From NCBI GenBank assembly GCA_017561285.1, contig JAFZDG010000128.1, positions 1 to 14,580 on the forward strand: 14,580 nt of DNA. Reading direction: 5' to 3'. A program made the translations under genes and the position numbers. How positions within the stretch are numbered: the stretch's first letter is position 1; the number at the start of each line of letters is the position of its first letter. Source of the stretch: Bacteroidaceae bacterium. Its GTDB lineage: Bacteria; Bacteroidota; Bacteroidia; Bacteroidales; Barnesiellaceae_A. This document shows positions 8,503-14,580 of this stretch, one piece after another. Below the pieces are notes generated by a model that saw only the letters and a list, made by a program, of their open reading frames with translations, was not told the origin of the DNA and made no database searches.

Positions 8503-9637
8503 TCAGAAGGGAGAAATAGTAGGGGGTGTGTTCGCTGAAATGTGTGGGATGAAATATTGCAGCCAAGTCCAATAGCAGTCTTTCGGGATGGAAGGGTGTC
8601 TCTTCGTAGTATCGCAAGTATTGGGTGTTGCAGCCATATATGTTTCGTTTCTCAAATGCCTTGAAACGGGCGTTGGGTGCATACTCTTCTTTCAAGTTGT
8701 TATAAATGAGGTCGTTGTGTGCGTGGTACTTGATAAGCCAAAAGTCGGCATCTTGACCGCGCTCCAATACACTCTCAAACGACAATGCGATAGAACCGGT
8801 GTTGTTGTTGTCGCTCCATGGGTATCGTGCTCCGGCATCGGACAGGAGACGTGCCATATAGCTATTGCCTCCGGGTACATACCACACCTGTCCTATACGG
8901 CGCTCGGTAATAACCAACGGCTTGTTTTCGACCGCTGATATATGCTGTGCCGTTTGTCGGTAGCTCTCTTTGATGCAATTATAAAGTGAGTCGGCTCTCT
9001 CTTCACAACCATACAATCGGCCTATGAGTCGCATCCACTCGGCTCTACCCAAAGGTGTGTTTTCCATATAATCGGCACACTCGATGATGGGGATACCGGT
9101 CTTTTCGATGCGATCGTGTCGCACATTCTCAAAGGGCGATAGCAAGATGGCATCGGGATTAAGTTCTATAATCTGCTCAATATCGGGCGATGTAGAATTT
9201 CCGGCATCTATCAATGTGCCGGCCTGTATGCGACTTTGTAGCTCTTCAAGATAGTTGTACTCGCTATCACATATACCACCAATGGCATCGAGACATTGTA
9301 ACTCGTTGAGCAGACTGCAATGTACCGAAGAGAAAACAAGAGAGTTGCACAACGGTGTGCGTATGATAGTCCCATCGGGCAATATCGATGGTATTGTATC
9401 GTGGCTGTCGATGAGGATATAGGTGCGCAACAAGGCGGTTGTATCCCAGGGGTTGACTATCTCTATGCGGCAGTATCCATTCCCTTGTGCCATTCTGAAT
9501 CCTTGCGCATGCTCAACAACAATGTTTCGCTCTTCGAGTGTAGTGTGCTGTGAAGATGGCTTGTTGCTACATGCTATGAGTAGTGCAATAGTTGTTGCTA
9601 TTGTGATAATATGTATAAACAATCTTTTCATCGTCAT
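8495..9637 (-). CDS. Periplasmic substrate-binding lipoprotein of FecB/BtuF (PF01497) type
   Basis: This 380-residue protein is a lipoprotein: a basic, hydrophobic N-terminus leads to the lipobox LIAC with lipidated C23. A small N-terminal beta segment (about 35-100, including CRIEIVNPWDTT) precedes the two-lobed binding fold (about 100-355). Family features include GGICDSEY, DIEQIIELNPDAILLSPF, the linker-region residues PLGRAEWMRLIGRLYG, and WYVPGGNSYMARLLSDAGA. It should capture an iron chelate, heme or cobalamin in the periplasm and deliver it to the FecCD-type permease. A second ATG two codons in (9631) is an equally good start. It begins 15 bases after the M15-like lipoprotein stop with no promoter seen between them, so it belongs to the same operon. 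Confidence 0.9.
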   Translation of the reverse strand: MTMKRLFIHIITIATTIALLIACSNKPSSQHTTLEERNIVVEHAQGFRMAQGNGYCRIEIVNPWDTTALLRTYILIDSHDTIPSILPDGTIIRTPLCNSLVFSSVHCSLLNELQCLDAIGGICDSEYNYLEELQSRIQAGTLIDAGNSTSPDIEQIIELNPDAILLSPFENVRHDRIEKTGIPIIECADYMENTPLGRAEWMRLIGRLYGCEERADSLYNCIKESYRQTAQHISAVENKPLVITERRIGQVWYVPGGNSYMARLLSDAGARYPWSDNNNTGSIALSFESVLERGQDADFWLIKYHAHNDLIYNNLKEEYAPNARFKAFEKRNIYGCNTQYLRYYEETPFHPERLLLDLAAIFHPTHFSEHTPYYFSLLNE

Positions 9638-9652
9638 TTTCTTTATATACCA

Positions 9653-10375
9653 TTACCATGCAGTTATATGGAAACAACTCTGCTTTACTTCATATTTTAC
9701 ATAGCAATGTCCCTCGTTGCGCAAGTCGTAGAGCACCTCGGCGAGTGTGCGTTTGAGTTGATACTCCGGCATATAAGTGGCGCTGTCGGTGCGGTTGTAG
9801 TGAATATAAGATATGTCAAATGTTGTTCCATAACGGTGCGCCGAATTCTTGCTTGCGTTGCTGTTGCGGCGGCGCAGGCGGCGTATGCTGTCATCGGTGC
9901 GAAGCAGGCTCGTAACAATGATTTGATATCCATCAATACCATGTGCAGCCAATGAATCTTGAAAATTTTTTCCAATGGTCATCAGCATCCATTTGGCTCG
10001 CGGAGTGAGATAAGGGGCCGAGTGGGTGAGCGGTTTGATGCTGTAGTATTGGCAGCTATCTATCTTTGCTAACTCGTAGAATGGACGTATGCTTGCATCA
10101 TTGAGGCTCTCAAGTGGTTCTATGCCATACTTTTGAGCGATGCTCAAGTGTACGTCGTTCTTGTCATTGAACGTGCGGCGATAACCTTTCGATAATTTGC
10201 TGTTGCGACTTACCTCCACTTGTTCTATATTGCTCTCGGCAAGCAAACTATCGGTTTCGATATACATAATATCTTCATCATCGGGGTACTGTGTGGTATC
10301 GTTTGATGATGTGTTGCACGCTACGAAATATAATGACAGCAAAACGACAATAGCTGTGTGTATGCAATATTTCAT
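9653..10375 (-). CDS. M15-peptidase-like lipoprotein (probably the DUF5715 family)
   Basis: This 240-residue protein has a lipobox YFVAC with C20 as the lipidated residue, then an acidic low-complexity linker (about 21-50). The C-terminal half carries an arrangement resembling the VanY/VanX-type M15 zinc carboxypeptidases: SAHRYGTTFDISY (H180 and D187 as possible metal ligands), followed near the end by KYEVKQSCFHIT (E229 and H236 as possible catalytic acid and third ligand). If active it would cut peptidoglycan stem peptides in the periplasm, but that is inference; I recall this sequence type as a Bacteroidales family of unknown function. It lies 6 bases after the nitroreductase-like gene and 15 bases before the transporter, within one operon, although a link between cell-wall trimming and chelate uptake is not obvious. 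Confidence 0.78.
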   Translation of the reverse strand: MKYCIHTAIVVLLSLYFVACNTSSNDTTQYPDDEDIMYIETDSLLAESNIEQVEVSRNSKLSKGYRRTFNDKNDVHLSIAQKYGIEPLESLNDASIRPFYELAKIDSCQYYSIKPLTHSAPYLTPRAKWMLMTIGKNFQDSLAAHGIDGYQIIVTSLLRTDDSIRRLRRRNSNASKNSAHRYGTTFDISYIHYNRTDSATYMPEYQLKRTLAEVLYDLRNEGHCYVKYEVKQSCFHITAW

Positions 10376-10381
10376 TATGAT

Positions 10382-10996
10382 TTATTCTACAGGGTAACCG
10401 ATGCTTTGAGTCAATATAACATAGCTGTTGCCTGTTAGTTTGAGTTGTTGACGCAACTTGTCGCCATCAAAAGATGCTCGTACAACATTGCCCAAATGGT
10501 TTGCTGCACAGTAAAGAGCTATATTTTGTGATATGGCTCCACAGCAAACAGCACTCATCTCGGTGCTGACACTAAGATCTTTGTCGCAAACAAAAATAAT
10601 ATTGGCGGCGGCTTTCTCCACAAAGTCTTGTTTGCCACATATCTTCATAATATTCTGGTCGGAAATCTTATCGAGACGGTTGTTGGCTGCATCATAACGA
10701 AATACGCCCTCGGCTGTGCATACATATAGTGTGATTTCCTGGCGGTCTATTGCCGATGGAGCAGTGCGTTTATCCTTACGATTATAACCCCATCCGGCCC
10801 ACAGTATGTTGGCTATCTCCTGGCGATTGAGTCGCTTTTTGGCATTGTATTCGCGAGTTGATTGACGGTTCTCCAGCGCATATTTCAATGTGGCGGTGTC
10901 GCTTAATGCCGGTTTGGGCAGATTGATAGACTGACTCATAGCTCCTATGGCTGAGCATACCAATACTATTGCAGAAAGTAAAACTCTTGTTCTCAT
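10382..10996 (-). CDS. Exported nitroreductase-family (SagB-like) protein
   Basis: This 204-residue protein has an N-terminal signal peptide (about residues 1-21, ending GAMSQ), then a compact nitroreductase fold. Visible family features are ENRQSTREY (R44, S46, R48; the usual RRSxRxF FMN-phosphate site), LNRQEIANILWAGWGYN, and APSAIDRQ in the place of the conserved PSA loop of SagB-like members. C-terminal CGAISQNIALYCAANHLGNVVR forms the dimer and flavin side. The family uses FMN to oxidise or reduce small organic substrates; the substrate is unknown. The ATG at 10996 was chosen because it opens directly into the signal peptide and lies about 25 bases after the promoter. A longer frame to 11056 would run through that promoter. 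It is the first gene of the five-gene minus-strand operon. A periplasmic location for a flavoprotein is unusual and awaits proof. Confidence 0.85.
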   Translation of the reverse strand: MRTRVLLSAIVLVCSAIGAMSQSINLPKPALSDTATLKYALENRQSTREYNAKKRLNRQEIANILWAGWGYNRKDKRTAPSAIDRQEITLYVCTAEGVFRYDAANNRLDKISDQNIMKICGKQDFVEKAAANIIFVCDKDLSVSTEMSAVCCGAISQNIALYCAANHLGNVVRASFDGDKLRQQLKLTGNSYVILTQSIGYPVE

Positions 10997-11022
10997 CTGA
11001 TTCTTTGTTTTTATGTTTACGG

Positions 11023-11054
11023 CAAAGGTACAGATTTTATAATCTTTATCCAAC
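11023..11054 (-). promoter_or_regulatory. Bacteroidetes-type promoter for the nitroreductase-ABC transporter operon
   Basis: Read on the minus strand, TACCTTTG (plus-strand 11023-11030) matches the Bacteroidetes -7 consensus TAnnTTTG exactly. GTTG (11051-11054) lies 20 bases upstream, in the place of the -33 TTTG box, and an exact TTTG (11054-11057) overlaps it at a spacing of 23. Transcription would begin near 11016, leaving a leader of about 20 bases before the ATG at 10996. No other promoter of this quality was seen between the five genes downstream. Confidence 0.75.
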
Positions 11055-11106
11055 AAAAGGTGTATAGATTGTAACAGGAGTTTTACAAATCTTTACGAAA
11101 CAAAAG
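11042..11106. repeat. Imperfect 18-base direct repeat in the divergent promoter region
   Basis: ATCTTTATCCAACAAAAG (11042-11059) recurs as ATCTTTACGAAACAAAAG (11089-11106), 15 of 18 bases identical, with starts 47 bases apart. The first copy overlaps the -33 box of the minus-strand operon. The second lies between the two promoters. They could be binding sites for a regulator of one or both operons, but the region is AT-rich and chance similarity cannot be excluded. Confidence 0.4.
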
Positions 11107-11133
11107 CCATACCTGAAAACATCTCGAAAAGAG

Positions 11134-11165
11134 GTTGGTATTGCCATAATTTTTTTGTAATTTTG
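11134..11165 (+). promoter_or_regulatory. Bacteroidetes-type promoter for the steroid-reductase operon
   Basis: TAATTTTG at 11158-11165 matches the -7 consensus TAnnTTTG exactly, and GTTG at 11134-11137 lies 20 bases upstream in the -33 position (consensus TTTG). Predicted transcription starts near 11172, giving a leader of about 29 bases before the ATG at 11201. It is arranged back to back with the minus-strand promoter, about 100 bases away. Confidence 0.78.
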
Positions 11166-11200
11166 GCGAGTTTTTATCACACTGTTTATAATTGATTGCA

Positions 11201-11965
11201 ATGGAAATATATTTCAATTGGTTTCTTATCACAATGGCTGTAATAGCTGTAATTGTATTTGTTGCACTATTTTTTGTCAAGGCCGGTTATGGCGTGTTTT
11301 TCAGTCCCAAGTGGGGCCCCTCTATATCCAATCGTTGGGGATGGGTTATTATGGAATCCCCCGTTTTCATTACGATGTTGATATTATGGCTGTTGAGCGA
11401 TCGTACCGATGATCCTGTGCGGTTGGTTATGTTTCTGTTGTTTCAGTTGCACTACTTCCAACGTTCGTTTATCTTTCCTCTCCTCTTCAAGGGTAAGAGC
11501 CGTATGGCTATAAGCATTATGCTTTGTGGAGTATTGTTCAATACACTCAATGCCTTTATGCAAGGAGGTTGGTTGTTCTATGTCTCACCGGCCTATTACT
11601 ATACTACTGCTTGGTTTACAACACCGCAATTCATATTAGGTACAATCATATTCTTTGTTGGTATGGCGGTAAACTTGCATAGCGACCACATCATTCGCAA
11701 CCTGCGCAAACCGGGTGATACACAGCATTACTTGCCTCGTGGCGGTATGTTTCGCTATGTATCATCGGCCAACTATTTTGGCGAGTTGCTTGAGTGGACC
11801 GGTTTTGCCATCCTCTCTTGGTCGTGGGCCGGTCTTGTATTTGTATGGTGGACTTTTGCCAACCTTGCACCTCGCGCGCACAAGATATACAACCGATATA
11901 TCGATGAATTTGGTGAAGAATTTACTCGTGAAAAACGTAAACGTATCATTCCTTTCATATATTGA
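11201..11965 (+). CDS. Steroid 5-alpha-reductase family membrane protein (3-oxo-delta4-steroid 5-alpha-reductase)
   Basis: This 254-residue polytopic membrane protein has about six or seven hydrophobic segments, the first at residues 8-26. It aligns by eye with mammalian SRD5A1/SRD5A2 through its C-terminal half: NLHSDHIIRNLRKPGD (158-173), LPRGGMFRYVSSANYFGELLEW (178-199), FANLAPRAH and the closing KRIIPFIY. These form the NADPH-binding core, including N158, D162 and R166. Earlier, MESPVF (E52) and HYFQRSFIFP (Y85, R88) correspond to the catalytic Glu and Tyr of SRD5A2. The enzyme would reduce the delta4 double bond of 3-oxo-delta4 steroids or bile acids to the 5-alpha product using NADPH. 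The ATG at 11201 was chosen over an upstream TTG (11192) because it is the standard start and keeps a normal leader. It is the first gene of the operon; the next gene starts 2 bases after its stop. Confidence 0.92.
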   Translation: MEIYFNWFLITMAVIAVIVFVALFFVKAGYGVFFSPKWGPSISNRWGWVIMESPVFITMLILWLLSDRTDDPVRLVMFLLFQLHYFQRSFIFPLLFKGKSRMAISIMLCGVLFNTLNAFMQGGWLFYVSPAYYYTTAWFTTPQFILGTIIFFVGMAVNLHSDHIIRNLRKPGDTQHYLPRGGMFRYVSSANYFGELLEWTGFAILSWSWAGLVFVWWTFANLAPRAHKIYNRYIDEFGEEFTREKRKRIIPFIY

Positions 11966-11967
11966 TT

Positions 11968-13215
11968 ATGGAAACAAAAAATAAGTATGCCGACTCTGTC
12001 CTCTTTACACCGGCTCAAATAGGGCCTCTTACACTGCGCAACCGCACCATTCGTTCGGCTGCATTTGAGGGTATGGCAGAGGATTACTCTCCGTCAGAAA
12101 AGTTGTTTAACTATCATACGAGTGTAGCCGCCGGAGGCGTTGGTATGACCACGCTGGCCTATGCTTCGGTGTCGCGTAGCGGACTCTCTTTTGAGTCGCA
12201 GTTGTGGATGCGCCCCGAGATTGTGGGCGATTTGCGCCGTATTACCGACTCTATTCATTCACATGGTGCTGCAGCATCTATTCAGTTGGGACACTGTGGT
12301 AATATGACACACATCTCTACTGCCGGACAGATACCCATCGGAGCATCATCGGGTTTCAATCTATATTCGCCCACCATTGTGCGTGGTATGAATAAACGAG
12401 AGATTATTTCGGTTGCCAAAGACTTTGGTAAAGCTGTAAATTTGGCTCGAGAAGCCGGTTTTGATGCCGTAGAGATACATGCTGGTCATGGTTATCTCAT
12501 AAGCCAGTTCTTGTCGCCCTATACCAACCACCGCCGCGATGAATATGGTGGCTCGCTCGACAACCGTATGCGATTTATGCGCGAGTGTATGAGCGAAGTT
12601 ATGGAGGCAGCAGGTACCGATATGGCAGTAACTGTAAAGACCAATATGTATGATGGTTTCAAAGGTGGTATAGAGATTCCCGAAGCCATTACCATAGCCC
12701 AAGAACTGGAAAAATTGGGCGCGCACGCACTTGTACTCAGTGCCGGATTTGTGAGCCGCGCTCCTATGGTGGTAATGCGTGGCGAAATGCCTATAAAGTC
12801 AATGACGCATTATATGCATCCCTGGTGGCTCAAATATGGTGTAAAGGCTGTAGGTAAATATATGATTAAGACACAGCCGTTTAAAGAGTGCTATTTCCTC
12901 GAGGATGCGCTCAAGTTCCGCGCTGCACTCAATTTGCCCCTTATTTATGTGGGTGGTTGTGTCTCGCGTGAAGGTATTGAACGCGTACTCAACAACAACT
13001 TCCAATTTGTACAAATGGGACGTGCTCTTATCAATGAGCCGAACTTCGTAAATCGTATGAAAGACGAAGGTCGCGAACGTTGTGGTTGTGACCACGTCAA
13101 CTATTGCATTGCCCGTATGTATTCGCTCGATATGGTATGCCATCAGCATATGCCCGATGGTTCGTTGCCACCCTGTCTGTTGCGTGAGATTGATGAGATA
13201 AAAAAGAAAGGATAA
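11968..13215 (+). CDS. Old Yellow Enzyme-family flavin oxidoreductase, candidate 5-beta-reductase (5BR type)
   Basis: This 415-residue protein is a single FMN-binding TIM barrel of the OYE/enoate reductase family. Motifs include FTPAQIGPLTLRNR at the N-terminus, QLGH (106-109), HAGHGYLISQFLSP (H171, H174, Y176: substrate-binding and proton-donor region), NHRRDEYGGSLDNR (187-200), and the phosphate-binding GGCVSREG and MGRALINEP (350-358). After the barrel come four cysteines, C372, C374, C380 and C391. These recall the iron-sulfur site of 2,4-dienoyl-CoA reductase, though spaced differently (x1, x5, x10 rather than x2, x3, x11). The C-terminal FAD/NAD domain of the ~640-residue BaiCD/BaiH enzymes is absent, so another electron donor may be needed. 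Next to a 5-alpha-reductase it is most likely the 5-beta-reductase or dehydrogenase acting on 3-oxo-delta4 steroids and bile acids. ATG 11968 follows the previous stop by 2 bases. Confidence 0.88.
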   Translation: METKNKYADSVLFTPAQIGPLTLRNRTIRSAAFEGMAEDYSPSEKLFNYHTSVAAGGVGMTTLAYASVSRSGLSFESQLWMRPEIVGDLRRITDSIHSHGAAASIQLGHCGNMTHISTAGQIPIGASSGFNLYSPTIVRGMNKREIISVAKDFGKAVNLAREAGFDAVEIHAGHGYLISQFLSPYTNHRRDEYGGSLDNRMRFMRECMSEVMEAAGTDMAVTVKTNMYDGFKGGIEIPEAITIAQELEKLGAHALVLSAGFVSRAPMVVMRGEMPIKSMTHYMHPWWLKYGVKAVGKYMIKTQPFKECYFLEDALKFRAALNLPLIYVGGCVSREGIERVLNNNFQFVQMGRALINEPNFVNRMKDEGRERCGCDHVNYCIARMYSLDMVCHQHMPDGSLPPCLLREIDEIKKKG

Positions 13216-13221
13216 TAGCTT

Positions 13222-14028
13222 ATGTGTTTTGTTAAATATCCCGATTTTACTACCCTCAAGGCGCTCGTAACAGGTGCAAGTTCGGGTATGGGTTATGAGT
13301 ATGCTCGTCAACTCGCCGAGAAAGGTTGTGCACTGGTCATTGTGAGCAATGAGGAACAAATACATGTAGTAGCCGAAGAGCTGAAACAAAAATATGGCGT
13401 AGCCGTAACATCGATATGTATGGATTTGGCTCGTGCCGAAGCAGCCAAAGAGTTGTATGATATGTGTCGCGAGCAAGGACACGAAATAGATATATTGGTC
13501 AACAATGCCGGTATGTTTATGTTTCGTGATGTCAATGCCACCGATCCGGCACGCATCGAAGCGCTTATCAACTTACATATACTCACCCTCACACAAATGT
13601 GTCGTTACTTCTCGGTCGATATGTGTGAGCGCCGCAGAGGATGGATTATCAATATGTCGTCGTTGTCGGCCTATATACCCAATTTTGGTATAGCACTGTA
13701 TTCGTCAAGCAAAGCATTTATACGCGTCTTCACCCGTTCTATCTATTGGGAGTTGTACGATTACAACGTATATGCCACCGCTATTTGTCCCGGAGGTGTG
13801 GCCACACGTCTGCTTGGCTTGCCACCCAAATGGTTGAAACTGGGCGTAAATTTAGGTGTGTTACTACCCCCCGAGAAGTTGGTAAAGAAAGCGTTACGTG
13901 CCGTATTTGGTCGTCGCAAGCAGATAATGCCCGGCATTATCAACTACATAGGACTTGTATTTGTAACCCTATTGCCACCGCCCCTGCGTATGTGGATAAG
14001 ACGCAAATTCTTTGTTAGAGTGAAATGA
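13222..14028 (+). CDS. Short-chain dehydrogenase/reductase, candidate 3-beta-hydroxysteroid dehydrogenase
   Basis: This 268-residue classical SDR has the cofactor-binding TGASSGMG (17-24), D68, NNAG (94-97), catalytic S147 in MSSLSAY, and Y160 with K164 in YSSSK, followed by CPGGVATRLL (189-198). It resembles the DltE/17-beta-HSD12-like branch. The residues after the second beta strand (VSNEEQ) do not clearly decide NAD versus NADP. A C-terminal hydrophobic tail (GLVFVTLLPPPLRMWIRRKFF) with terminal basic residues may tether it to the membrane near the 5-alpha-reductase. In known Bacteroidales clusters the SDR at this place interconverts 3-oxo and 3-beta-hydroxy groups; that role is inferred from context. 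It starts 6 bases after the flavoenzyme stop and overlaps the next gene by 4 bases. Confidence 0.87.
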   Translation: MCFVKYPDFTTLKALVTGASSGMGYEYARQLAEKGCALVIVSNEEQIHVVAEELKQKYGVAVTSICMDLARAEAAKELYDMCREQGHEIDILVNNAGMFMFRDVNATDPARIEALINLHILTLTQMCRYFSVDMCERRRGWIINMSSLSAYIPNFGIALYSSSKAFIRVFTRSIYWELYDYNVYATAICPGGVATRLLGLPPKWLKLGVNLGVLLPPEKLVKKALRAVFGRRKQIMPGIINYIGLVFVTLLPPPLRMWIRRKFFVRVK

Positions 14029-14580
14029 AAACCGCATATACCATCGTAACCGGTGCCGGAGGCAGTATAGGTCAGGCCATTACACGCGCCCTTGCTCAAG
14101 AGGGGCGTAATGTGATAATGGCTTGTCGCAATATTGCCAAAGATGCCCCTTTGTGCCAGAAAATCAATAGCGAGAGTCGCGGTACAGTGCGCATCATGCA
14201 ACTCGACCTGGCCTCTCTCGATAGCGTTGCACACTTTGCCCAAGAGATACAAAACGAGCATATTGTAATAGAAGCCCTTATAAATAATGCCGGTGTAATG
14301 TGCAAGCACTATGCAACAACACAGCAGGGCATTGAGATGACCATTGGAGTCAACTTCGTGGGTACATATTTGCTCAACCGATTGCTTATACCCTCTGTTA
14401 AAGAGGGCGGACACATCACCTTTACGACATCTCTTACACGTTATATAGGTCGTGTTGATAAAGACTTCTATCATCTCAGTGACAGCAACTATGGTCGATT
14501 CAAAGCCTATTCGCGCTCAAAACTCGCTACAACGATACTCGCCGCCCGCCTTGCCGAAGAGTTAGCCCCTCGAGGCATCC
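14025..14580 (+). CDS. Second short-chain dehydrogenase/reductase, retinol-dehydrogenase-like (3' end missing)
   Basis: The gene begins with an ATG overlapping the preceding stop by 4 bases (ATGA) and remains open to the window end, giving 185 residues. It is a clear SDR: TGAGGSIG (9-16), D61, NNAGVM (87-92), S135 in FTTSLTRY, and Y162 with K166 in YSRSK. MACRN at 32-36 places an arginine after the second beta strand, which favours NADP(H) and resembles retinol dehydrogenase/WWOX-like SDRs. It is not a copy of the SDR upstream; the two share only family motifs. Translational coupling puts it in the steroid-reductase operon, so a further oxidoreduction on a steroid or bile acid (for example a different hydroxyl position or the opposite stereochemistry at C3) is plausible but unproven. 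Confidence 0.86.
   Translation, partial: MKTAYTIVTGAGGSIGQAITRALAQEGRNVIMACRNIAKDAPLCQKINSESRGTVRIMQLDLASLDSVAHFAQEIQNEHIVIEALINNAGVMCKHYATTQQGIEMTIGVNFVGTYLLNRLLIPSVKEGGHITFTTSLTRYIGRVDKDFYHLSDSNYGRFKAYSRSKLATTILAARLAEELAPRGI

Noticed and set aside
2..9637. Reading the ABC importer as a cobalamin transporter (BtuCDF) because meaB is nearby
   Set aside because: meaB is over 5 kb away on the other strand, and FecBCD-type sequence alone does not separate cobalamin from siderophore or heme. No cobalamin riboswitch was recognised in the short leader.
10997..11056. N-terminal extension of the nitroreductase-like protein by 20 residues
   Set aside because: It would be translated through the predicted promoter, and the shorter form begins exactly at a signal peptide.
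11110..11140. Small hairpin-like sequence (ATCTC-GAAAA-GAGGT) upstream of the steroid operon
   Set aside because: The stem is only five pairs including a G-U and is not followed by a T-run in the right place, so it is not a convincing terminator or riboswitch.

Overview
The window reads as chromosomal DNA of a member of the order Bacteroidales. The evidence is a PorT-type outer-membrane protein of the type IX secretion system (T9SS), a large secreted protease ending in a T9SS-like sorting tail, a MeaB GTPase, lipoproteins with lipoboxes, and promoters of the Bacteroidetes form (TAnnTTTG with a TTTG/GTTG box about 20 bases upstream). I cannot assign a genus. No RNA genes, insertion sequences, CRISPR arrays or phage genes were seen. 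Coding density is high and no stretch over 300 bases lacks a gene.

Region 1 (1-6435, + strand): the 3' part of meaB (cobalamin-mutase chaperone GTPase), a 1309-residue secreted M6-family metalloprotease with three internal copies of a ~140-residue domain, a rho-independent terminator, porT, and a family 2 glycosyltransferase.

Region 2 (6443-10996, - strand): five tightly packed genes, apparently one operon read from a promoter near 11023-11054. In transcription order they are an exported nitroreductase-like protein, an M15-peptidase-like lipoprotein, and a complete FecB/FecC/FecE-type (iron-chelate or cobalamin) ABC importer: binding lipoprotein, permease, ATPase. Gaps are 6 and 15 bases, followed by 8- and 4-base overlaps. 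This operon meets the glycosyltransferase tail to tail with 7 bases between stop codons.

Region 3 (11134-14580, + strand): a divergent promoter starts a four-gene operon that is the most notable content. It encodes a membrane steroid 5-alpha-reductase-family protein, an Old Yellow Enzyme-family flavin oxidoreductase, a short-chain dehydrogenase (SDR), and a second SDR cut by the window end. Spacing is 2 bases, 6 bases and a 4-base overlap. The first three match in gene content the Bacteroidales 5AR-5BR-3beta-HSDH clusters reported to reduce 3-oxo-delta4 bile acids and steroids to 5-alpha/5-beta and 3-beta-hydroxy forms such as isoallolithocholic acid. The fourth gene may add a further hydroxysteroid or ketone oxidoreduction. 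The two divergent operons share a ~205-base intergenic region with two well-matched promoters and an imperfect 18-base direct repeat, so co-regulation is possible but not shown.
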